Source of the DNA: Limnobacter alexandrii
GTDB lineage: Bacteria > Pseudomonadota > Gammaproteobacteria > Burkholderiales > Burkholderiaceae_B
Direction: 5' to 3'
DNA: 64,000 bases
Assembly: GCF_005871185.1 (NCBI RefSeq)
Contig: NZ_SWKN01000006.1
Location: 457,927 to 521,926 of the forward strand
In this document: positions 1 to 8,323 of the stretch, piece by piece
Layout: each line of letters opens with the position of its first letter
Numbering within the stretch: position 1 is the stretch's first letter
The notes under the pieces: generated by a model
Database searches by the model: none
What the model saw: the letters and a program-made list of their open reading frames with translations, nothing else
Told to the model about the DNA's origin: nothing
Program-made: the position numbers and the translations under genes

Positions 1-1
1 C

Positions 2-994
2 ATTACGGGCGCTGCCGCCACGCATGACCTGATCGTATGGGGTGAGGGGAAGGAGGCAGACAACAACAGGAAAAACGACAAACCGCGTAATACCCGGCGC
101 ATTACTTCCGAGCTAGGTGCAGTTTGCCCGACCATTGTGGTGCCTGGTTCATGGACAAAAGCGGACATTCGCTTTCAGGCTGAGCAGATTGCGACACAAA
201 AAATGCAAAATTCCGGTTACAACTGCGTGGCCATGCAAACGCTCATAGTGCCAGAGGGGTGGGAAGGAACAGAGGTACTACTTCGTGAGTTAAAGTCCAT
301 CATGACATCCCACGGTGGACGTGAGCAATATTATCCTGGCAGTCAACAGCGCTGCGCTGATTTTCGAGCGCATGGTGGCATAGAGTCTTTTGATCAATTT
401 GGAAGGCTGACCTTTTTGGTGGCCGACTTTGATCAGGGCGAATCTGAATGGCTGGCCAACAATGAAGTGTTTGCTCCTGCCTTCACAATCAAATTTTTGT
501 CAGGTGAATGCCCCAAAAACTACCTGGCCTCAGCCATTGATTTCGCGAATGAAAAATTACACGGTACTTTAGGGGCGAACATCGTGATCCACCCTGCAAC
601 CATTAAAAAAATTGGACGTGAAAAATTTGAATCGCTTCTAGGCCAACTTCGTTATGGCACCATCGCGATTAATACATGGACTGGATTAGCCTTTCTTCTC
701 AACGCCTGCCCTTGGGGTGCCTTTCCCGGTGCCAGTTTGAAAAAACCAGGATCGGGCATAGGTACGGTGCACAACACCTGGATGCTAGAGCGTACTGAAA
801 AAACAGTTGTTCAAGCGCCTTGGCGTCCTTTTCCGAGGAATTTATTGTCTTTGAATTTTAGCCTATTACCTCGACCACCATGGTTTATAACAAACGGTAA
901 ACAACACATCCTTGGACGGTTATTAACCTATTTTTATTACCTTCCTTCGGTTTGGAAATTACCGGGAATTTTCATCAATGCGCTCAAAGGATAA
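2..994 (+). CDS. Aldehyde dehydrogenase family protein, C-terminal part (5' end outside window)
   Basis: The reading frame is already open at base 2, so the start codon lies outside the window; about 330 C-terminal residues are present. The first residues (ITGAAATHDLIVWG) and the following ITSELGAVCPTIVVPGSW match the cofactor-binding and catalytic core of NAD(P)-dependent aldehyde dehydrogenases, in a divergent long subfamily. An ATG inside this stretch at 137 is not the real start because homology continues upstream of it. The C-terminus overlaps the next gene by 17 bases, which suggests translational coupling to the AraC regulator. With the FadL-type channel downstream, oxidation of an aldehyde from a hydrophobic substrate is plausible, but the substrate is unknown. 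Confidence 0.8.
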   Translation: MTGAAATHDLIVWGEGKEADNNRKNDKPRNTRRITSELGAVCPTIVVPGSWTKADIRFQAEQIATQKMQNSGYNCVAMQTLIVPEGWEGTEVLLRELKSIMTSHGGREQYYPGSQQRCADFRAHGGIESFDQFGRLTFLVADFDQGESEWLANNEVFAPAFTIKFLSGECPKNYLASAIDFANEKLHGTLGANIVIHPATIKKIGREKFESLLGQLRYGTIAINTWTGLAFLLNACPWGAFPGASLKKPGSGIGTVHNTWMLERTEKTVVQAPWRPFPRNLLSLNFSLLPRPPWFITNGKQHILGRLLTYFYYLPSVWKLPGIFINALKG

Positions 995-2003
995 CCCCTA
1001 CCCTATCCCGACTAATTTGGGAAACACGGTAATTCATTACATTCCACAGATCGCCGAACAACTGAACACCAAAGGACTTGACGTGTTTGGTTGGCTTGCG
1101 GGTGTTGGGCTTGATGTAACCTGTTTGACTAAACCCGGTTATGAAGTACCTGTTGCAGCCTATAGTGCATTGCTGGAACAGGCCATTGAGTTGACAGGCG
1201 ACAGTGGGCTTGGCTTGAGATTGGGGTGTAACCTCGTACCGAGCGCGCATGGAAATGTTGGATTGGCCGCGTTGTCAGCAAATACCATACAGGAGTCAAT
1301 GCAAATCGTGGAAAGGTACGTACCGTTGCGGACGTCATTACTGGCTATTCGATCTGAAACAGTCAACGATGAATTTCGAGTGGTGTTTGAACCGATACCA
1401 GGACTTGGAGAAATTGGCAATGTCGTTGCTGAAATTGCGTTGGGGACAGTCAAGAACATAATAGATGCAACAGTGGCTAGCAATAGTCCATGCCAAAGTA
1501 TTCTATTTTCGATGTCTGAACCTTCGCATGCAGCCCTTTCCCGGGAATTGTTGGGTTGCGAAGTGCTTTACGGGCAATCGTGGACAGGCATCTCCCTCAA
1601 TTATTCGGAAGTATTAAACCCGCTGAGTCATCGCGATGCGCTGGTTATGTCCGAAGCGCTATCAATTTGTCAGCGAGACCTGGAGCGCCTTGAATCGAAC
1701 CATTCAATTGCAGCCCGTCTTGAACGGTTGTTATTGAAAAGTAAACAAGGAGAATTTCCAAATCAACATGTATGCGCTCAGACGCTGAATATGACTCCTC
1801 GTACATTTCACCGAAGGCTTCGGGAGAATGGAACCTCGTATCGAGATGTGTTAAACAAGGTACGTTGCCGCCTTGCTCATGAGTACCTGAAGATGATGCA
1901 TTTGGGTGTAAAGGAAACAGCCTATCTATTGGGTTATGGCGATATCGCAAATTTTAGGAGGGCGTTTACCCGCTGGTATGGTTTTCCACCGTCCAAATTG
2001 TAG
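978..2003 (+). CDS. AraC family transcriptional regulator
   Basis: A 341-residue protein with the two-part layout of the OruR/ArgR-like AraC subgroup. An N-terminal effector-binding domain covers about residues 20-210. A C-terminal double helix-turn-helix starts near residue 245 and contains LNMTPRTFHRRLRENGTSYR and a second helix pair ending in ANFRRAFTRWYGFPPSKL, the usual AraC signature. It overlaps the aldehyde dehydrogenase gene by 17 bases and probably shares its transcript. The likely role is activation of the dehydrogenase or of the neighbouring FadL-type uptake operon; the effector cannot be read from the sequence. Confidence 0.88.
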   Translation: MRSKDNPYPIPTNLGNTVIHYIPQIAEQLNTKGLDVFGWLAGVGLDVTCLTKPGYEVPVAAYSALLEQAIELTGDSGLGLRLGCNLVPSAHGNVGLAALSANTIQESMQIVERYVPLRTSLLAIRSETVNDEFRVVFEPIPGLGEIGNVVAEIALGTVKNIIDATVASNSPCQSILFSMSEPSHAALSRELLGCEVLYGQSWTGISLNYSEVLNPLSHRDALVMSEALSICQRDLERLESNHSIAARLERLLLKSKQGEFPNQHVCAQTLNMTPRTFHRRLRENGTSYRDVLNKVRCRLAHEYLKMMHLGVKETAYLLGYGDIANFRRAFTRWYGFPPSKL

Positions 2004-2084
2004 GAAGTCTGTCAACTTATCTGAACTCTTTTTGATTTGTAAAGCTAACATTTTAAGCAACAAGTTGCGGAGACTTCATTTTTG

Positions 2085-3116
2085 TTACTCAAGCAGGTCT
2101 CCCAAATCAATATCTTGGGCGGCAGAATTTGATTCGTCCCAGTAAGTTCCAATTGACGCTATCGGTGTACGTGTACCGATATTTGCTGACCAGTAGCGAT
2201 CTGAAAGATTAATCATCGTGAGTGTGGATATGTCCTCGACCAAGCGATACTGCTTGCTCGGCTTAAAATTCTGCGCCGCTGCCCAACGTTTAGTAGCATC
2301 CCTGAAACGCTTTTCGTCCCCAGCCGCCTGCGCCGATATTGCGTACATCACGTGTGCCAATCGCACACCGCTTCGCTCGCCAATCAACATTGAGCGATTG
2401 AAACTGCCCCAGACGTCTTTGCCTTCTGCCCCGCCAGGCAGGATGTTCCAAACGACAGATCTTGCTGCGAGAGGGACCCCCCACCATTTGGTGTTGGAAA
2501 CGCATTTCAAGGCCCGTTCAGACAATGGTGCTATATCAGTTGGAACGCCGACCATTTGCTGAGATGCGATGTCGTTGATCACTGCCTGCAGGCCTGCGAC
2601 TGTCCCTAATATGAAGGTAAGTTCATCGTAATCACGCTCAAAATTTGGGCATGTTTTGCCGTATTCAAAATCATACTTCTCCTCCAAATGACTGCGCATA
2701 ACCTTGAATGCCGAGAACTGTCGTCTTGCGGTGATCTCAAGAAGGCGCTTTTGTGCAATTCGGGCATCTTGTGCATCTGAAATTTGATTCGCGCGTGTGG
2801 CTCGCAGATAACGAAGTTCCTCATCAACAGAGCGCTTCTCAGAACACACTGCGGATGTGGTGTACAACAATGATTCCAATAACGCTGGGTCGCCATAGAA
2901 CGCTCGCGTGGCACCTGATATTAGAGGAAAGCCGCTGGTGGCAAACTGGCAACCCATGTCTACATCGTTCAGTTCAAGAATAGGTGGCACAATTCGGTCT
3001 TCCACGATGCCAATAGCAAAGTTTGTGATGCCGCCCTGAATGCTGGAACAACCAGTCAATATTGCTGCAGTTCCAAAGACCAAGAGTTTTTTTGTCAGTT
3101 TTTGTATCACTATCAT
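2085..3116 (-). CDS. Putative lipoprotein, possibly TRAP-associated TatT-like
   Basis: A 343-residue protein with an N-terminal lipoprotein signal: hydrophobic segment, then AILTGC with the lipidated Cys at residue 23. The mature part looks helical, with many Ala, Leu and Arg residues, and no catalytic motif was found. Length, lipidation and position last in an operon with a periplasmic solute-binding protein and a FadL-type channel recall TatT (TRAP T-component) lipoproteins, but this assignment is an inference. It begins 15 bases after the FadL-type gene stops, so the two are almost certainly cotranscribed. It could instead be a lipoprotein of unknown family that assists the channel. Confidence 0.6.
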   Translation of the reverse strand: MIVIQKLTKKLLVFGTAAILTGCSSIQGGITNFAIGIVEDRIVPPILELNDVDMGCQFATSGFPLISGATRAFYGDPALLESLLYTTSAVCSEKRSVDEELRYLRATRANQISDAQDARIAQKRLLEITARRQFSAFKVMRSHLEEKYDFEYGKTCPNFERDYDELTFILGTVAGLQAVINDIASQQMVGVPTDIAPLSERALKCVSNTKWWGVPLAARSVVWNILPGGAEGKDVWGSFNRSMLIGERSGVRLAHVMYAISAQAAGDEKRFRDATKRWAAAQNFKPSKQYRLVEDISTLTMINLSDRYWSANIGTRTPIASIGTYWDESNSAAQDIDLGDLLE

Positions 3117-3131
3117 GTCGATGCCTGCCCT

Positions 3132-4619
3132 TTAGAATCGCTCGGTGATGCTTACACCAAAAAAGTCGATGTCAAGTTTGGTTGTACCCTGAAAATCGCC
3201 CCCCCTTACTTCAGCAGGGCTGACTTGCCCGTTGGCACCGGTTGCGCCTGGCTCCAGGTCAAATTTCATATATGAGAAATTCAGTGTGGTATCCCGTCGC
3301 AACTCAAGTTGTGCTCCTAAGCCAAAGTATTGTCTGTCTGAGTCGGGTAACAGTGTAATTCGTGTGTCATCATCAATTACGCTGTTCTCTACTGCGTAGC
3401 CAGCTTTTAAAACGAGGCGTTTGAATGCTTTATAATTAAGACCAACGCGATAGCTGTTGGCTGCTACATAATTTTGTTGAATCTCTTGAAGTACCCGCCC
3501 ATTCGATTCCCGAACAAATTTAAGATTTGTCACCGAAAAGTCCTGACGCGTGTAGCTGGCCATTAGATCAAGTTTGGGGCTAGCATGATGAAAAATACTC
3601 AAGCGAAGCTCATCCGGCAACGTGATGTCTTGCTTGATTCGTTGCTCCGGAAGCAAGTCGCCAGCAGCCTGCGGTCCGTTCACACCGAGTAAAGGACCTG
3701 ATACCCCGATCAGTCCTCCATTAAGGAACTCCCTGAACTCAGCACCCTCCGCTGTTTCCTGTATTTTCAGTTTGCCACGCATACCGGTGAATTCCGTTTT
3801 CGGTCGATAGGAAATACCAATTCGTGTATTGATCGTGGGTTCCCAAAGCGCGCCGGCTTGTGCATTGAATGCCCAACCGAACATTCGCAAACTTAAATCA
3901 GCTTCTTCAGGAATAGGCGGTGCCAGCCCAGCGGCATTCAACCCATCAAGAAGTGTTGACCCATTGTTCAACAGCCCATCAACGGCATCCCGATAGTTCA
4001 GTTTCAGCTTAAGGGATTGAAAGTATCGCTCATAAGATCCATTGGCGCCAATCGACAAAGTCGGAGTAAGTTTGTAGCCAAACCCAAGGTTTGCCCGGCT
4101 GACCTTAAAGTCAATATCGCGGCCTTGGTTGCGTCCCGGAAAATTTTCATCGTAGCGAACAATCAGTGCATGGGAGGCGGCCCCTCCGAAACCAACAACG
4201 AGTTTTTTAGTAATTGGAATTGCTACGAACAGGTTGGGCGCAAGGGCAGTTGAATCGTATCCACTTTTTCGATTGAATTCCTGCCCAGCGCTGCCTGTAG
4301 TGCCGCTGTTCGTTGGAGATCCATCCGGTGTTTGACCGGAGGTGTAAGAGGTGTTGATACCAACAAATGCAGCGCCAAGTACAACTTCCGCTCTTTTGAG
4401 TCTGGTCAATGCAGCAGGGTTCGCAAATAGAACAGATGCGTCACCTGCTTCGGCAGCCATCCCCGCATTGGCACTTCCCATAGAACTGATTGAGGTTGCA
4501 TCAAATGCGGTTCCTCCCGCATATGCTTTGCTCGACAAAAAAGACAGAATTGGGGTTGCTGTCAATGCGCCTACAATTAGCATCTTGAAGTTTGGGCAGT
4601 ACTGTATTTTTTTGTTCAT
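3132..4619 (-). CDS. FadL/OmpP1-type outer-membrane transport protein
   Basis: A 495-residue protein with a signal peptide ending near SKAYAGGTAFDATSISSMG. The FadL-family N-terminal hatch region follows (SSMGSANAGMAAEAGDASVLFANPAAL; the ANPA motif after two alternating stretches is typical). The rest is a run of amphipathic strands ending in an aromatic C-terminal Phe (ITERF), as in beta-barrels. ATG at 4619 is chosen because it places the signal peptide at the N-terminus; the frame extends upstream to a GTG at 4793, but that would add 58 non-secretory residues. Proteins of this family let hydrophobic molecules such as fatty acids or aromatic hydrocarbons cross the outer membrane. The gene sits between the binding protein and the lipoprotein on one strand. 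Confidence 0.88.
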   Translation of the reverse strand: MNKKIQYCPNFKMLIVGALTATPILSFLSSKAYAGGTAFDATSISSMGSANAGMAAEAGDASVLFANPAALTRLKRAEVVLGAAFVGINTSYTSGQTPDGSPTNSGTTGSAGQEFNRKSGYDSTALAPNLFVAIPITKKLVVGFGGAASHALIVRYDENFPGRNQGRDIDFKVSRANLGFGYKLTPTLSIGANGSYERYFQSLKLKLNYRDAVDGLLNNGSTLLDGLNAAGLAPPIPEEADLSLRMFGWAFNAQAGALWEPTINTRIGISYRPKTEFTGMRGKLKIQETAEGAEFREFLNGGLIGVSGPLLGVNGPQAAGDLLPEQRIKQDITLPDELRLSIFHHASPKLDLMASYTRQDFSVTNLKFVRESNGRVLQEIQQNYVAANSYRVGLNYKAFKRLVLKAGYAVENSVIDDDTRITLLPDSDRQYFGLGAQLELRRDTTLNFSYMKFDLEPGATGANGQVSPAEVRGGDFQGTTKLDIDFFGVSITERF

Positions 4620-4812
4620 GTTATATCCGTCGGGAAATGAGGTCGTATTGCATTTCACTGAGTGCAAGACATAAACCAGCTTTTCTATATCGCCAACAAG
4701 CGGCAGTCTCAAGATGCTTACAGAGACTGATTTGAGTGGCTTGGGTGGTTGAGACCAGGAGATAAAAAGGCCGATATGATCCTTTCTCGTCACATATCGG
4801 ACTGGTCAACTA

Positions 4813-5871
4813 TCAGAACGTTTTGCTGTCAGGTGTGCATTCTGAGTCCGCCCGATTCACACTGCACCGGATTTTCTTCATGATGCTCAAACCCTGCTTG
4901 TCGTATATGCCTTGCTCGACAATCGACCCCCTGCTTTCCCTCAACATGATGGTGTACTTAATCATGTTTTCAGGGGTCAGGTCACTCCATGTTTTCTCTG
5001 GAATTGTTTGCTCTGCTCGAAGAATCAATTTCAAAGCACGATCATACTGACCGCTCCAATACTTTCTTGACTCAAGTCCAAAGCCGACCGGAAACTTGCT
5101 GGTGTTGATCACCATCTGATAGCTCAAGATCACAATCGGAAAACGATTGATAGCACCTTTGGTGCCAATGCCTCGATAGAGTTCTAGCGGTTTATATGCG
5201 GCGGCTGGTGCTGCAATCATGTCAACAATGCCATTGTTGAACTTGCTGGCGAAGTTGGTGATATCTGCAGAAACTGGTTGAGCACCAATTTTCTGGATCA
5301 TCACGGCCTGTGCCTTGTCATAGTCAAAAGCTGCAATTTTCTTGCCAGCAAGATCTTCAACGGTCTGGATTTTTCGATCGTTCAGCACTGGGTAAGCCGT
5401 CCCAAAAGGGATAATACCGGCGATCTCAAATTTTCCATTGATTGCGGTTTTTGTGGAGTTTGGTGAGGAAAATACCTGAATTGCGCGACGTACTACTTCG
5501 TAACTGGCGTTCATGTCCACCTTGCCGTCTTTGACGATTGAGGATGCGCCCAGTGAGTCAATAGATGTAGTGATGGCGTTGAATTGACGGGTACGGAAAC
5601 CAGTCGCAAACACTGCATCACATTCACCCGCGATAAAGTCTTGAGTGGCAATTCGCTCATCCGTGTAAGCATGAATTTTGACGTTGCCGCCCCAAGCTTT
5701 AGAGGCAACTTCATAGTCTTTAGCCATGGCAAAAATATCACCCGCAGCACCTAAAAGATCATATACACATAATTTTTGATTACCCTGCTGTGCTTGGGCG
5801 GATAAGCTGAATGAGCTTGCGAGCAGAAATGCCCAAAGTTTTTTGCGGCCAACGCGGGTAGTAAATTTCAT
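4813..5871 (-). CDS. Periplasmic solute-binding protein, AdeT1/2-like (DUF6091)
   Basis: A 352-residue secreted protein: signal peptide with SFSLSAQAQQ at its end, then KLCVYDLLGAAGDIFAMAKDYEVASKAWG, which resembles the putative solute-binding family around Acinetobacter AdeT (DUF6091), related to TRAP-type receptors. ATG at 5871 is preferred over the ATG at 5886 because GGAG lies about 9 bases upstream of it. The gene is first of three on the minus strand (binding protein, FadL-type channel, lipoprotein) and is divergent from an AraC regulator, which probably controls it. The family name was linked to aminoglycoside efflux in Acinetobacter; the operon context here favours uptake of an organic substrate. 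Confidence 0.8.
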   Translation of the reverse strand: MKFTTRVGRKKLWAFLLASSFSLSAQAQQGNQKLCVYDLLGAAGDIFAMAKDYEVASKAWGGNVKIHAYTDERIATQDFIAGECDAVFATGFRTRQFNAITTSIDSLGASSIVKDGKVDMNASYEVVRRAIQVFSSPNSTKTAINGKFEIAGIIPFGTAYPVLNDRKIQTVEDLAGKKIAAFDYDKAQAVMIQKIGAQPVSADITNFASKFNNGIVDMIAAPAAAYKPLELYRGIGTKGAINRFPIVILSYQMVINTSKFPVGFGLESRKYWSGQYDRALKLILRAEQTIPEKTWSDLTPENMIKYTIMLRESRGSIVEQGIYDKQGLSIMKKIRCSVNRADSECTPDSKTF

Positions 5872-5973
5872 CGTTATTGTCTCCATATGGTTTTAATATT
5901 TCATTTGATTATTACATTGGTAAAAACATATACTCTTGACCATTGAAGACTATTTTTTGACCTTTGGAGACAA

Positions 5974-7002
5974 ATGAGTCTTTTACTTAGATCGACGGTC
6001 ATGTTGGGATTTCTTGAGGTATTGAGCAGTAGTGGTAGTGATGCTCGCGAAATTGCTTCGCGGTTTGGTCTGGACCTAGACCTTGCGAATCAAGACAACG
6101 AGTTCGTCCCGATAGATGACTTTGTCAAGATGCTCGAATACGCCGCCAGAGCGAAGAATCTTCCCTGTCTCGGTTTAAGCATGTCTCCGTATCACGACAT
6201 CAGCATCCTAGGCCCGCTTTCGCTGGTAATCAGCAATTTGCCCACAGTGCGCGAGGCAGTTGAATACGCAGCCAAACATATTGACATCATGAGCCCAGCA
6301 ATTGAGATTGACAGTTTTCCGGAACCGTCACTGCCTCAAAGGTCCTCGTTCAATAGCTGGGTAAGTATTTCAATTAATTTGGGAAAGCCGATAGTCCACA
6401 CACAAACCTTGGATATTTGCTTGGGCAATCTTCACCGTTTTATAAAGATTCTGGCAGGCGATAATTATCAATTGACTAAAGTAATCTTGCCTCATGGTTC
6501 GAAAAATCACCATGAAGTTTATGATCGATTCTTTGGTGCTCCTGTTGAGTTTGATCGTGACAAAGCAGCACTACTCTTGAGTAATTCGACTCTGGCAACT
6601 CGGCTCGATAAGCCCAATATTGAGCTTAGTCACATCGTAGATCTACACATTCAAACCAATTTCCGAAGCCTCCGTGGTACTTATTCAGCGAGGACTGCCC
6701 AAGTAATCAAAAAAATACTTGGAAGAACAGTGTGCGACAAATCTGCAGTTGCTAACCTGTTGGCGATTCACCCAAGAACTTTGCAACGGCATTTGTCTGA
6801 TGAAGGCACTTCTTTTGATCAAATAAAGACACAAATCATTTGTCAAGAAGCGATTCGATATCTCACCGAGACGGAAGTTTCTATGTCTCACCTATCCTCT
6901 ATCCTAGGGTTTTCCGAACAGGCCACTTTAGTCAGATTCTGCAGGCGTCACTTTGGGCGCTCTCCCCTTGCTATTCGAAAAAACACTGAACTTGCCTCCT
7001 GA
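5974..7002 (+). CDS. AraC family transcriptional regulator
   Basis: A 342-residue regulator with the same architecture as the AraC protein at the left end: a N-terminal effector domain (MSLLLRSTVMLGFLEVLSSSG onward) and a C-terminal double helix-turn-helix (LLAIHPRTLQRHLSDEGTSF and LSSILGFSEQATLVRFCRRHFGRSP). It is transcribed divergently from the solute-binding protein/FadL/lipoprotein operon, with about 100 AT-rich bases between. It is the natural candidate regulator of that operon. Just after its stop there is a weak inverted repeat (AACAG...CTGTT, 7004-7026) without a T-run, so a terminator there is uncertain. Confidence 0.88.
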   Translation: MSLLLRSTVMLGFLEVLSSSGSDAREIASRFGLDLDLANQDNEFVPIDDFVKMLEYAARAKNLPCLGLSMSPYHDISILGPLSLVISNLPTVREAVEYAAKHIDIMSPAIEIDSFPEPSLPQRSSFNSWVSISINLGKPIVHTQTLDICLGNLHRFIKILAGDNYQLTKVILPHGSKNHHEVYDRFFGAPVEFDRDKAALLLSNSTLATRLDKPNIELSHIVDLHIQTNFRSLRGTYSARTAQVIKKILGRTVCDKSAVANLLAIHPRTLQRHLSDEGTSFDQIKTQIICQEAIRYLTETEVSMSHLSSILGFSEQATLVRFCRRHFGRSPLAIRKNTELAS

Positions 7003-7792
7003 ATAACAGTGCCAACGGCATTCTGTTGATTTACACCCAGATTTGAATTGGGATTTGAATTGGGGTTTGCATTGAATTTTGCCCCCCCTTGGGGTCAGAA
7101 TTATGTCTCGATTTTCAGTTTTTAGATCTGTTTTTCCTCCTTCCTGTTTTGCGTTGAACTGTGTTTGAAGCGGTAACTTTCGTTGCCTGTTTTACTTGTA
7201 CTCGCGCCACAGCAAATCGAGTATGACGTGTTTGCGTTTCAATTCGCTGTGAATGAAAGCCGAGTTCGGTTGTGGGCGCTTCACGCTTGATGGCAAAGCA
7301 GGAGGAAACAAGCGCTGCTCATCTATTTTAACGCCAATTGAATAATCGATAGCGGCCATCTCGGCCCGTCACAGATAGTCTCACGCGGTGATGGGGCCGG
7401 CTTTGATGACCTCAGCAATTTGCTGATTGGTGAACCCAAGCCGTTCGCGCAGCCGCAGTGTTTCTAAAATCTTCCTCATGGACAACCTCCGGTTAGGCAT
7501 TGGTGTGGCCGCTGTTGTTTGGTTAAAAAACCAAGCAAGGCGCCACGGTTATCAGCGAGCGATTTTAGGTTTCCAGTTTATGCTGGAATCAGTGTCCAGT
7601 TTCGACCAAAATACGCAAAACAACCCTTGCCCGATGTTTTGCCTTGAACTACTCGAAATCTTTCCACTGCCTGACCCGGTCATAGACCCGGTAAAGCCCA
7701 AGGCCACCAAATCCCGGACATGCTGCGCAGGTTCCTGTGCAGCTTCTTCGGCTTCTTGTGCTCGGTGGATACCAACTTTGAATTCTTTAACT
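7003..7792. other. Gene-poor decayed stretch with IS21 remnant
   Basis: No intact gene is credible here. From 7041 to 7064 there are two perfect tandem copies of ATTTGAATTGGG followed by a degraded third copy. 7192-7479 is a broken istA gene, listed separately. From about 7569 to 7607 the sequence has closely spaced copies of a TTTCCAGTTT/GTCCAGTTT-like motif around TGGAATCAGTG, the type of repeated terminal sequence found at IS21-family ends. Between about 7640 and 7792 I recognise nothing. The 147-codon open frame across 7427-7870 crosses these remnants and is not supported. Confidence 0.6.
7192..7479 (-). pseudogene. istA: IS21-family transposase IstA, N-terminal remnant with in-frame stops
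   Basis: Reading the minus strand from ATG 7479 gives MRKILETLRLRERLGFTNQQ, the typical start and helix-turn-helix region of IS21-family IstA. The same frame then shows TA-stop-DYL-stop-RAEMAA, where active members have TVADYLRRAE, then LFPP..., IHSELKRKHV and LLWREYK before another stop at 7192-7194. Two in-frame TGA codons interrupt conserved positions and the remaining three quarters of IstA and the partner IstB are missing. Traces of similarity may continue in another frame for about 60 bases further left. This is an old, dead insertion at the left border of the accessory region. Confidence 0.78.
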
Positions 7793-8206
7793 TCACATGA
7801 CCCTTGGCGTTTTTGCCTCCCACTCTCTCAAGAACAACGCGAAAGGCATCAAATCAAGATCATTTCCTAGCTCGAGCTCCGTCGCCCTCCAGCCCAAGAT
7901 GGTTATTAACATCTGCTGACTGAAGCCTTGATCCTGAAATTTGCAACGATAAATCGACCCTGAAAACCCGTGAAAGTCCACGAAGCCATCCTGAATTTCG
8001 AAGCTAAGAATGCCGGAGTTCAGACTCCAGACAGCATCTTCACCATCATGAGGCGCCGAAACCAATCGATAAACCACTCCTTCTTTGTCGATATATTTAA
8101 TGACCCCCCACTGGTACGCCTGTTTAATTTGCGTAGACGACTTTTGGTTTTCCTGTGCAAACCTTTCATTGCTAGCTTTATCAGATGAGCCGGTTTTTTT
8201 GTTCAC
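7793..8206 (-). CDS. Hypothetical protein, last gene of the integrase/AAA module
   Basis: No family recognised. The 137-residue product is hydrophilic at the start (KKTGSSDKASNERFAQENQK) and then becomes a mixed alpha/beta domain with several aromatic residues (YQWGVIKYIDKEGVVYRLVS, DGFVDFHGFSGSIYRC). I use the GTG at 8206 because AAGGA lies about 7 bases upstream; an ATG at 8245 has no comparable ribosome site. It lies about 120 bases after the AAA+ ATPase on the same strand and may be its cofactor or cargo. It has no signal peptide or membrane segment, so a cytoplasmic location is expected. Confidence 0.5.
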   Translation of the reverse strand: MNKKTGSSDKASNERFAQENQKSSTQIKQAYQWGVIKYIDKEGVVYRLVSAPHDGEDAVWSLNSGILSFEIQDGFVDFHGFSGSIYRCKFQDQGFSQQMLITILGWRATELELGNDLDLMPFALFLREWEAKTPRVM

Positions 8207-8323
8207 CGTAATCTTCCTTACTGAACTGAGTCCTCCCCCATGCACTTCCGTTTTTCAGAGCATCAGGGGAGGACAGTTTTTTTGATATATCGAACGCGGA
8301 TCATCGCTGAGATCACTCGGCCT

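Noticed and set aside
7427..7870. 147-codon plus-strand frame
   Set aside because: It crosses the dead IS21 gene and the end of the unknown minus-strand gene and contains no recognisable domain.
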